Assembly (NCBI GenBank): GCA_005788815.1
Contig: SYAZ01000090.1
Span: forward strand, 1-32,222
Origin: Actinomycetota bacterium
Lineage (GTDB): Bacteria > Actinomycetota > Acidimicrobiia > Acidimicrobiales > Ilumatobacteraceae
Direction: 5' to 3'
DNA: 32,222 bases
Made by a program: the position numbers and the translations under genes. Positions 14,535-21,796 of this stretch are shown here, piece after piece (the stretch's first letter is position 1; each line of letters begins with the position of its first letter). The notes beneath the pieces were generated by a model. It ran no database searches and was not told the origin of the DNA. It worked only from the letters and a program-made list of their open reading frames with translations.

Positions 14535-15625
14535 TTTTGCTTCAACACTACGAGGTCATCGCGGTGCACCACTTCTACTACCGCTAGGTCAGTAAGGTCG
14601 GCAGTTCTTTTCCCGCGTGTTTGTTGCACCGTCTGAGCTGACATAGCAACGATTCCACGCGAGATGATGTCTGCAGAACCTTCTACAGAAATCTCGACTA
14701 CCGCCCCCACATCGAAAGAGCCCTCTACTTGAACCACCCCTGCAGGCAACAACGATGTACCGCGTTCAACAAGCGCATCGCGTGCACCCGCATCAACAAC
14801 AATTCGTCCTTCAACTTCTGCTGCAAAAGCAATCCAAAGCTTGCGCGCTGACAGGTTGCGATTGTGAGGCAGAAAACGAGTGCCAAGCGATTCCCCGGCA
14901 AGTGCAGATTGCACAGCCGTGCTGTTTGTTGCTGACGCAATAACCGCAGTGACACCCGACCACGAAGCAATCTGAGCCGCTGCCAGTTTCGAAGCCATTC
15001 CACCACTGCCACGATCAGAACCTGCGCCGGACGCAGCAACAGAAAGTAATGGGTCATCAGCCGGGACAACTGAGATAACAGTTGCGGAAGCATCAGTACG
15101 AGGGTCGGCTGTATATAGACCTTCCGTATCGGTCAGTAATATCAACATGTCTGCACCAACCAAGTGAGCCAACAGTGCAGCCAAGTGATCGTTGTCGCCG
15201 TATCGGATTTCGTTATTTGCAATGGCGTCGTTTTCATTGACAATAGGTATGCAACCGAACTCGAGCAAACGATTCAGAGTGTCACGTGCGTGCAAGTACT
15301 GCTGACGATCGACAAAGTCATGTGGAACGAGCAACACTTGGGCCGCTACACATTTATGTTCGGCCAATGCCGCGTGATACGCAGCCATCAATTGGGGCTG
15401 ACCCACAGCAGACAGTGCCTGCAAGGACAACACATCGGATGGCCTGATTTCTAAACCAAGACCAGCGACTCCAGATGCAACAGCGCCAGAAGTAACGAGC
15501 AAAACCTCATGACCCGCAGATCGTGCATTCGCCAATTGTGCAGAGACCGACTTGATGACATCGATACGAATACGGCCGTTGTCATCCGTTAGGGATGAAG
15601 TACCGATTTTGACAACGACGCGCAT
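14531..15625 (-). CDS. proB: glutamate 5-kinase
   Basis: 364 aa, cytoplasmic. It phosphorylates glutamate in the first step of proline synthesis. The amino-acid-kinase domain (about 1-250) shows VVKIGTSSLTDD, LLVTSGAVASGVAGL, IPIVNENDAIANNEIRYGDN, LLTDTEGLYTADPR and GSGGMASKLAAAQIA. A C-terminal PUA domain (about 270-350) contains GRIVVDAGARDAL and SRGIVAMSA. Length and domains are those of the full ProB form. The start is ATG 15625, 10 nt after the obg stop; the longer frame to 15682 lies inside obg. The SD is weak, so it probably depends on obg translation. Confidence 0.95.
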   Translation of the reverse strand: MRVVVKIGTSSLTDDNGRIRIDVIKSVSAQLANARSAGHEVLLVTSGAVASGVAGLGLEIRPSDVLSLQALSAVGQPQLMAAYHAALAEHKCVAAQVLLVPHDFVDRQQYLHARDTLNRLLEFGCIPIVNENDAIANNEIRYGDNDHLAALLAHLVGADMLILLTDTEGLYTADPRTDASATVISVVPADDPLLSVAASGAGSDRGSGGMASKLAAAQIASWSGVTAVIASATNSTAVQSALAGESLGTRFLPHNRNLSARKLWIAFAAEVEGRIVVDAGARDALVERGTSLLPAGVVQVEGSFDVGAVVEISVEGSADIISRGIVAMSAQTVQQTRGKRTADLTDLAVVEVVHRDDLVVLKQN

Positions 15626-15635
15626 GACTACAGAC

Positions 15636-16886
15636 TTACACTTCTGGAACGAATTCAAAACTGAATTGCGAAATCCAGACAATGTCCCCTTCGCGAACGC
15701 CTGCTCGATTCAGAATCTTTGGTACCCCGAGCTTGCCGAGACGCTCATCGATGTAGTTCATTGCCTCGGGTGTGGTGATGTCGTTCAGGGCCACAACGCG
15801 CTCTACATCGCGACCATGAACGCGGTACTCATTGTCTGCCAACTGCTCTACCCACGCATGGTCGGGGTCTGGCCGAAGAATAATGGTGGCTTCATTAATG
15901 GGTTCGCCATGGCGAGCCTCTGATACCAATTGCGCCAATGCATTGGTGACCGCTCGCACATTCTGAGTAGTAATAGAGGACATGCTCATGTGAGGCCACT
16001 CTTCAACCACACTTGCTTCAATCGAGTCCGTTTTTGTTCCGACGATAAGCGAAGGACGCTCAAGCATCTCGGGTCGGTAGTTGCCTACTTCATGTTGTAA
16101 AACGCGCAGCTGTTCTTGTGGGTCAATTCCATCCAAAGCAACCAAGTCGATGAGGTAACACAGCACTCGTGCGCGTTCAATGTGCCGCAAGAATTGCTGG
16201 CCCAGACCACGGCCTTCACTAGCGCCTTCAATAAGACCAGGAATGTCTGCCATCACGAACTCTGTGTGATCATCAATGCGCACAACACCAAGGTGTGGCT
16301 CAAGTGTGGTGAACGGATAATTCGCGATCTTTGGCTTTGCAGCAGACACTGTGCTGATGAATGTACTTTTGCCTGCGTTCGGGAAACCAACGAGCGCAAC
16401 GTCGGCCATCAACTTGAGTTCAAGTGTGAGCCAGCGTTCATTTCCTTCTTCACCTTGTTCGGCAAATGTCGGAGCGCGGCGTTTGTTATTCAAAAACTTT
16501 GCATTGCCGCGACCACCGCGGCCACCGGGAGCCGCGAGCCATTTGTCGCCGTGCTGAACAAGGTCGGCCAAGATTTCACCGGTGTACATGTCGCGCGCAA
16601 CGGTGCCCTCCGGAACGTGGACAATGAGGTCTTCGCCGCGTCTTCCGTGGAGGTCTTTGCCTTTACCGTGCACTCCGTTACTTCCGCGTCGGTGCGGGTG
16701 GTCACGAAATGCCAACAGCGAAGCAACGTTACGGTCGGCCAATAGCCATACATCGCCACCCTTGCCTCCGTCGCCACCGTTTGGGCCACCCATAGACTCA
16801 GGGCCTTCACGTCGGAAACTGACGCATCCAGCGCCGCCGTCTCCGCCCCGCACATTTAGTTGGGCTTCATCGACAAACACGCTCAT
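15636..16886 (-). CDS. obg: GTPase Obg (CgtA)
   Basis: 416 aa, ribosome-associated essential GTPase involved in 50S assembly and growth control. The Gly-rich Obg fold (1-158) has VRGGDGGAGCVSFRRE and GGPNGGDGGKGGDVW. The G domain has GFPNAGKS (167-174), the switch region NYPFTTLEPHLG, DIPGLIEGA (214-222) and GTKTD as the G4 element. A C-terminal OCT domain (about 335-416) runs from the ATIILRP strand to GVREGDIVWISQFSFEF. AAGG lies 6 nt before ATG 16886; the longer frame to 16937 is rejected. Obg usually follows rplU-rpmA, but here a dGTPase gene on the opposite strand separates them. Confidence 0.96.
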   Translation of the reverse strand: MSVFVDEAQLNVRGGDGGAGCVSFRREGPESMGGPNGGDGGKGGDVWLLADRNVASLLAFRDHPHRRGSNGVHGKGKDLHGRRGEDLIVHVPEGTVARDMYTGEILADLVQHGDKWLAAPGGRGGRGNAKFLNNKRRAPTFAEQGEEGNERWLTLELKLMADVALVGFPNAGKSTFISTVSAAKPKIANYPFTTLEPHLGVVRIDDHTEFVMADIPGLIEGASEGRGLGQQFLRHIERARVLCYLIDLVALDGIDPQEQLRVLQHEVGNYRPEMLERPSLIVGTKTDSIEASVVEEWPHMSMSSITTQNVRAVTNALAQLVSEARHGEPINEATIILRPDPDHAWVEQLADNEYRVHGRDVERVVALNDITTPEAMNYIDERLGKLGVPKILNRAGVREGDIVWISQFSFEFVPEV

Positions 16887-16942
16887 AAGAACCTTCAGGC
16901 TACAAGCGCGCGATACTCCAACTCGGCGACACACCACTCACC

Positions 16943-16948
16943 TATCGT
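16943..16948 (+). promoter_or_regulatory. candidate -10 hexamer, leaderless start of the dGTPase gene
   Basis: TATCGT (TANNNT) ends 6 nt before GTG 16955, and no SD is present. It lies in the 68-nt gap between divergent obg and dgt. Confidence 0.4.
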
Positions 16949-16954
16949 GGTTAT

Positions 16955-18097
16955 GTGACCAATGAGCCAGATCTGACCCGCGACCAACAATGGGTATCCA
17001 CCATGGCTGGTTTTGAGCAATCCTCTATCACTCTCGCCCACGCTGATTCTTGGGCCGGAATCGGTACTAAAGACATTGTCGACCGCGGCGCCAGAGAAGC
17101 TCTGCTCGACGCAGCAATGGCACCATTAGCAACACTCTCTGCAGGCCCCGGAATTCGCGCCATTGCAGAGGAACCAGATCCATTGCGAACTTGTTTCGAA
17201 AGAGACCGAGATCGCATCTTGCATGCTTCGTCATTTCGTCGTCTCGCTGGAAAAACACAAGTGTTTGTCTTCCCCGACGATCACCAACGCACGCGACTCA
17301 CTCACGCTCTCGAAGTTGCACAAGTTGCTGTTTCAGTTGCGCGAGTTCTTCGTCTCAATGTTTCTCTCACCGAGGCCATCGCTCTCGGACACGATTGTGG
17401 TCATGGACCTGGTGGTCACGCGAGCGAAGATGCACTCTCTCCCTACGTAGATGGTGGCTACGACCATGCTGTCTGGGGAGCAGACGTCGCATTGTTGCCT
17501 CTCAATTTATGTATAGAAACTCTTGATGGCATTCGCAATCACAGTTGGTCGCGGCCGGCGCCCCAAACTCCCGAAGGTGAAATCGTCAGTTGGGCAGATC
17601 GCATTGCGTATGTCTGCCACGACTTTGAAGATGCAGTCGATGCCGGAATCGTCTCACCAACAGAACTGCCAACATTGGTCAGCACTCGGTGCGGCACCAG
17701 GCGGCGTGAACAACTCAATGCCTTCATCAACGGAATGATTCTTGCCACTGCTCACACCGGCCGAATTGGCATGGTGCCCGATACAGCCGAAGCACTTGCA
17801 CTTTTTCGGCAATTCAATTACGAGCGCATTTACCATCGTGACGAGTCACGTGCGCAGGCACAAAGCGTCATCGACATGTTGCGTGCACTTGTCGACCACT
17901 ACATACAACATCCACACTTGCTTCCCTCGTACGAAGACATGCCGTGCGACCCTCATAGCGCAACCGCAACACATGAAGCAGTCGCATATGTCGGCGGCAT
18001 GACCGACCGATTTGCTTGCCGTCAGGCAGTCACGCTTCTCGATTACCCACGTCATCGGTTACCACGCGGGATCGACACGCTCTTGGGCGGCGAATAA
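16955..18097 (+). CDS. dgt: deoxyguanosinetriphosphate triphosphohydrolase-like protein
   Basis: 380 aa HD-domain phosphohydrolase that releases triphosphate from dNTPs. Visible: PLRTCFERDRDRILHASSFR, RLAGKTQVF, RTRLTHALEVAQVA (His117), LGHDCGHGPGGHASEDAL with the HD pair His146-Asp147, and IVSWADRIAYVCHDFEDA (Asp215). These are the metal ligands and nucleotide loops of the dGTPase-like family. About 45 N-terminal residues precede the usual start, so translation could also begin downstream; the GTG at 16955 is supported by the upstream hexamer. It is convergent with rpmA, divergent from obg, and interrupts the common rplU-rpmA-obg order. Confidence 0.92.
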   Translation: MTNEPDLTRDQQWVSTMAGFEQSSITLAHADSWAGIGTKDIVDRGAREALLDAAMAPLATLSAGPGIRAIAEEPDPLRTCFERDRDRILHASSFRRLAGKTQVFVFPDDHQRTRLTHALEVAQVAVSVARVLRLNVSLTEAIALGHDCGHGPGGHASEDALSPYVDGGYDHAVWGADVALLPLNLCIETLDGIRNHSWSRPAPQTPEGEIVSWADRIAYVCHDFEDAVDAGIVSPTELPTLVSTRCGTRRREQLNAFINGMILATAHTGRIGMVPDTAEALALFRQFNYERIYHRDESRAQAQSVIDMLRALVDHYIQHPHLLPSYEDMPCDPHSATATHEAVAYVGGMTDRFACRQAVTLLDYPRHRLPRGIDTLLGGE

Positions 18098-18110
18098 CGA
18101 CGCATATGCA

Positions 18111-18136
18111 GAAGGCGCACCAGTTAGTGCGCCTTC
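18111..18136. terminator. stem-loop between convergent dgt and rpmA
   Basis: GAAGGCGCAC (18111-18120) and GTGCGCCTTC (18127-18136) form a perfect 10-bp stem with a 6-nt loop, centred in the 62-nt gap between the two stop codons. No run of U follows the stem on either strand. A7 follows on the plus strand, which gives U7 before the stem on the minus strand. It probably acts as a bidirectional terminator or 3'-end stabiliser. Confidence 0.65.
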
Positions 18137-18159
18137 AGCTAAAAAAATGATGATCAGTC

Positions 18160-18414
18160 TTATTCGACTGGCAACACATCGACAATCTTGCGGCCTTTAC
18201 GCTCGCCAAACTTCACGCTTCCGTCCACCATGGCGAACAAGGTGTCGTCTTTGCCGATACCTACGTTCTTTCCAGGATGCGTACGTGTTCCACGCTGGCG
18301 GATGAGAATTGTGCCTGCTGTGATGACTGTGCCGTCAAAAACCTTGACGCCGAGTCGTTGTGCATTTGAATCGCGGCCGTTCCTTGTGGAGCCGCCGCCC
18401 TTTGTCTTTGACAT
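18160..18414 (-). CDS. rpmA: 50S ribosomal protein L27
   Basis: 84 aa. The N-terminus [20 protein letters not shown] matches the L27 tail that reaches the peptidyl-transferase centre, followed by [28 protein letters not shown] and [11 protein letters not shown]. There is no N-terminal propeptide of the Firmicutes type. An AAAGG site overlaps the end of rplU, 6 nt upstream, so the two are cotranscribed. It is last in the tig-to-rpmA row and ends at the stem-loop at 18111. Confidence 0.97.
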   Translation of the reverse strand: MSKTKGGGSTRNGRDSNAQRLGVKVFDGTVITAGTILIRQRGTRTHPGKNVGIGKDDTLFAMVDGSVKFGERKGRKIVDVLPVE

Positions 18415-18420
18415 GGTGTG

Positions 18421-18732
18421 TCAGCCTTTCGCGATGGAGAGAATTTCAACAACTGAGTACTGCTGGCGGTGACCAAAGCGCTTGCGCTGGTTGGTACGGC
18501 GCTTGTAAGTAAAGCCGTCGATTTTTGGACCCTTGGCAGAACCAATGACGCGACCCTTAACGGTTGCGCCCTTCAATTGTGCGGGTGTGGAGAGGACGGT
18601 GGTGCCGTCGACGAGTAGCACTGGGGTGAGAGACACCTCGGTACCATCTTCGACGCCTAAGAGCTCAAGCTGGACCGTTTGGCCCTGCGCGACTTTTTCT
18701 TGTTTGCCACCTGAGGCGATCACTGCGTACAT
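18421..18732 (-). CDS. rplU: 50S ribosomal protein L21
   Basis: 103 aa, full length. MYAVIASGGKQEKV is the classic L21 start, and YKRRTNQRKRFGHRQQYSVV is the basic C-terminal signature that binds 23S rRNA. It follows rne with a 78-nt gap and precedes rpmA by 6 nt. No good SD is seen; TAGGTT lies 9 nt before the ATG, so it may have its own leaderless transcript. Confidence 0.97.
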   Translation of the reverse strand: MYAVIASGGKQEKVAQGQTVQLELLGVEDGTEVSLTPVLLVDGTTVLSTPAQLKGATVKGRVIGSAKGPKIDGFTYKRRTNQRKRFGHRQQYSVVEILSIAKG

Positions 18733-18741
18733 AGCGGGTTA

Positions 18742-18747
18742 AACCTA
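18742..18747 (-). promoter_or_regulatory. candidate -10 hexamer upstream of rplU
   Basis: TAGGTT (TANNNT) on the minus strand ends 9 nt before ATG 18732, in the 78-nt rne-rplU gap. The same AGG could act as a weak SD, so the call is uncertain. Confidence 0.3.
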
Positions 18748-18810
18748 TCTGCGGGAATGGGCTGCGACAATCGCCGAAGCCAAGGAATTACGGGGATTTC
18801 TAAATTTCTG

Positions 18811-20514
18811 TCAGTCAAGGAGGCCAAAATCAACCTTGACTCCCCGTCCGGCACATTCTGGGCACTCCCCAGTAAAGGCGGTGAGAAGACCCTCACCGAT
18901 GCGCTTACGGGTCATTTCAACAAGGCCAAGCTCGGAGATGTCGAAGACCTGTGTGCGGGTCTTGTCACGCGAGAGTGCCTGGCGGAATGAGTCGATCACC
19001 TTGCGGCGATTGTCTTTGATTTCCATGTCGATGAAGTCGATAACGATAATGCCGCCAATGTCGCGGAGACGAAGCTGATGTGCCACCTCTTGAGCTGCCT
19101 CAAGGTTGTTCTGGAATACGGTTTGTTCAAGATTGGACGTACCGACATTCTTTCCCGTGTTGACGTCGATAACCGTAAGAGCTTCGGTGTGCTCAATGAT
19201 GAGCGACCCGCCTGATGGCAGCCACACTTTGCGATCTAGTGCTTTGTGCAACTGTTCGTGCACATGCTGAGTCTCAAACAATGAGAGTGGCTCTGCATCA
19301 CGATCGAAGTATTCGACACGGTCTGCCAACTCTGGATTGAAATCGGCAACATAACTACGCACTTCTTCAAACAGTTCGAGGTCGTCAATAATGACGCCAC
19401 GATATTCCGCGTTGAACTCTTCACGAATTGTACGAACTGCAAGTTCTGGTTCGCGATACAGAAGTTTTGGACTTGTTGCACCCTTGGCTGCTTCTTCAAT
19501 TTTTGCCCATTCGTCGAGCAAACGAGTCATGTCGGCGGTCAGTTCATGCTCTGTTGCGTGTTCTGCTGCGGTACGCACGATGACTCCGTGATGCGCTGGC
19601 TTCACGCGATCAAGAATGTGACGCAGACGACGACGTTCAGAATCCTCGAGACGCTTTGAAATTCCGTATGTCTTTGAGTTCGGAATGAGAACAACGAATC
19701 GACCAGGAAGCGATACTTCTTGTGTGAGTCGTGCCCCCTTTGCGCCGATGGGATTCTTTGTGACTTGACACAGAATCATTTGACGAGAACGAAGAATGTG
19801 CTCGATACGAGCAGTGTCTTTCGTTTCAACCTCATCACCGTCGAACTGCACGTCTCCGCGATACAACACAGCATTTTTGGGCGTAGAGATATCAACAAAC
19901 GCTGCCTCCATACCTGGAAGAACGTTTTGCACTTGGCCGATGTAAATGTTGCCGTGAATCTGCCCAACATCGTCTGCCGGACGACTGACGTAATGCTCAA
20001 TCAGGCTTCGGCCTTCCATGACAGCTGCTTGAGTGACTCCGTCACGCACTTGAACACACATGAGGTACCGACCAACGGGTCGACCATTTCGCTCACGCCC
20101 GCGACGACGCTCGATGATCTCTGCGTCTAATTCGGCTGCATCACGCATTGGACCCTTATCGCGACCACCTGACGGCTTGCCGCGACCTCCACGGCGACGC
20201 TTCTTTTTTGCACCGCCACCGTTTGATTCAGACCTAGCTTCAACAGGTGCCACGGGTGCAGGACGGGTATCGCCCACCTGTGGCTTACGCGGTGGGCCAG
20301 ACGGCGCTACCGCTGCCCGAGGGGGCTGGGGGGTACGTTCGCCTGATTCCGACGAAAGAGTGCTCTCGCCCCCCGTGGAAGGCTTTTTGCGATTCTTCCC
20401 GCCACGCGAACCACGTCGACGCTTCTTTGGACCAGAGTGGCCATCGGCTGCGCCAGAACTTGGTGCGTTTGTGTTTTCGGATGCCGTTTCGTCGGCAAAA
20501 CCGTTACTGTCCAT
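18811..20514 (-). CDS. rne: ribonuclease E/G family endoribonuclease
   Basis: 567 aa. It starts RNA turnover and rRNA processing by cutting single-stranded AU-rich RNA. Residues 1-145 form a disordered, basic, Pro-rich extension with two arginine-rich patches (PKKRRRGSRGG at 29-39, AKKKRRRGGRG at 102-112). The S1 domain spans about 185-260 (IYIGQVQNVLPGMEAAFVDI). The catalytic core has Asp450 in VIDVNTGKN and Asp493 in VIDFIDM. The zinc-link CPEC is at 551-554, close to the C-terminus, so there is no C-terminal degradosome scaffold. AAGGGA lies 6 nt before ATG 20514; the longer frame to 20667 overlaps rodA and is rejected. Sits upstream of rplU-rpmA, a common actinobacterial order. Confidence 0.94.
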   Translation of the reverse strand: MDSNGFADETASENTNAPSSGAADGHSGPKKRRRGSRGGKNRKKPSTGGESTLSSESGERTPQPPRAAVAPSGPPRKPQVGDTRPAPVAPVEARSESNGGGAKKKRRRGGRGKPSGGRDKGPMRDAAELDAEIIERRRGRERNGRPVGRYLMCVQVRDGVTQAAVMEGRSLIEHYVSRPADDVGQIHGNIYIGQVQNVLPGMEAAFVDISTPKNAVLYRGDVQFDGDEVETKDTARIEHILRSRQMILCQVTKNPIGAKGARLTQEVSLPGRFVVLIPNSKTYGISKRLEDSERRRLRHILDRVKPAHHGVIVRTAAEHATEHELTADMTRLLDEWAKIEEAAKGATSPKLLYREPELAVRTIREEFNAEYRGVIIDDLELFEEVRSYVADFNPELADRVEYFDRDAEPLSLFETQHVHEQLHKALDRKVWLPSGGSLIIEHTEALTVIDVNTGKNVGTSNLEQTVFQNNLEAAQEVAHQLRLRDIGGIIVIDFIDMEIKDNRRKVIDSFRQALSRDKTRTQVFDISELGLVEMTRKRIGEGLLTAFTGECPECAGRGVKVDFGLLD

Positions 20515-20520
20515 GGAAAT

Positions 20521-20526
20521 TCCCTT
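20521..20526 (-). promoter_or_regulatory. ribosome binding site fixing the rne start
   Basis: AAGGGA on the minus strand, 6 nt before ATG 20514. It decides against the in-frame start at 20667 inside rodA. The 112-nt rodA-rne gap also holds a weak CCCTT/AAGGG hairpin; no clear promoter was recognised. Confidence 0.65.
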
Positions 20527-20626
20527 CTCACGTCGCACCCGCGGGCGCGCCATGCGGGCCATATTGCAGCCACAAAACTGGCGCAACAGACCCTTTCGGC
20601 CTAAGGGAACAGGATACCCCTGATGA

Positions 20627-21796
20627 CTACCGGAAACGGCGCATATGGACACTCTGGACGAGGCCAATCATGAGCGCAAAGGCCACCGTGTGGGACCCTC
20701 CATATGAAACGAACGGCAGCGGAACCCCTGAAACTGGGGTGATACCCATGGTCATTCCTATGTTTTGGAACGCCTGCCACAGAATCATGGTGAAGACCCC
20801 GGAACACAGCAGGGTGCCAAGGCGATCGTCAGCCATAATTGCAATTCTCATAATGCGCCACAGCACCGTGGCAAAAAGACCCAGCACGATTCCACAACCC
20901 AGCATTCCGAACTGCTCCCCGATCGCGGAAAACACAAAGTCAGTGGACTGGACCGGAATAAACGTGCCATTGGTTAACGGCCCCTGCAGGTAACCCTTGC
21001 CAAAGAATCCTCCTGTTGCTACTGCGCGTTTGGCGAACTTCACCTGGGTGATCAGGTTTTGCAAACTTGCCGAGTCAGAGTTCTGGTTGAGAAAGCCCGT
21101 GATGCGGCGCAACTGATATGACCGAACGAATCCCGACACCACACCAGCAAAGACTGAAAAAATGGCCAGCGATGTGATGAGTGCAATGTATTTAATGCGG
21201 GCTCCTGCCACGAGCAGAATACCCATCACCATTGCCACCAATACCGAAGCAGAACCAAGGTCGGGCTCAATCGCTACAAGAAAAAATGGAACGCCAACAA
21301 TAAACAAAGACTGAATAAATCGTTCATACGGAACAGTGTCTACGTCGTCGTCGGCCAAGAATCCACATAAGAACAGCAACGTCGACACTTTTGCTATTTC
21401 CGATGGTTGAACTGCAATTGGGCCAATATCAAAAGAGAGTCGTGCTCCGCCTCTCACTGCCCCTGTCACTAATACGAGAACAAGGAGCAAGATAGTAACG
21501 GCATAGAAAAGTTCCGCACTGCCGCGCAATTGCACATAATCCATCCACATCACGACTGCCATTGCAACAATCGCAATGATGACGAAAATCATTTGGCGTT
21601 GCACAAACTGAAATGGATCGGCTCCCCTGTTCAACAAACGCGGACGAGTTGCCGAATACACGATGAACAACCCGATCACGGTCAATGCCCCAACCGCAGA
21701 CATAAGAATCCAGTCGATACTGCGCGTGGGGTCGGCAAATCCACGTTTGATGTTTCCTAAACCGGAGTCTGGTCTACGAGTAAACATGGGACGCAT
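20627..21796 (-). CDS. rodA: peptidoglycan glycosyltransferase RodA (SEDS family)
   Basis: 389 aa, about ten membrane helices. It polymerises lipid II during cell elongation together with PBP2. SEDS marks include FDIGPIAVQPSEIAKVSTLL, AIEPDLGSASVLV, QSTDFVFSAIGEQFG (the Asp matching the catalytic-region Asp of characterised RodA) and TPVSGVPLPFVSYGGSHTV. The cytoplasmic N-terminus is basic. Its ATG shares one base with the mrdA stop (TGATG), so the two partners are translationally coupled. Confidence 0.95.
   Translation of the reverse strand: MRPMFTRRPDSGLGNIKRGFADPTRSIDWILMSAVGALTVIGLFIVYSATRPRLLNRGADPFQFVQRQMIFVIIAIVAMAVVMWMDYVQLRGSAELFYAVTILLLVLVLVTGAVRGGARLSFDIGPIAVQPSEIAKVSTLLFLCGFLADDDVDTVPYERFIQSLFIVGVPFFLVAIEPDLGSASVLVAMVMGILLVAGARIKYIALITSLAIFSVFAGVVSGFVRSYQLRRITGFLNQNSDSASLQNLITQVKFAKRAVATGGFFGKGYLQGPLTNGTFIPVQSTDFVFSAIGEQFGMLGCGIVLGLFATVLWRIMRIAIMADDRLGTLLCSGVFTMILWQAFQNIGMTMGITPVSGVPLPFVSYGGSHTVAFALMIGLVQSVHMRRFR

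Noticed and set aside
16116-16745. 209-codon plus-strand open frame opposite obg
   Set aside because: It mirrors obg, which is complete and has all GTPase motifs.
18733-18810. Ribosomal L21 leader RNA
   Set aside because: No clear conserved stem structure was found in the 78-nt gap; only a possible hexamer before rplU.
20515-20667. Upstream extension of rne to 20667
   Set aside because: It would overlap rodA, its residues look unlike the family, and a strong AAGGGA precedes ATG 20514.
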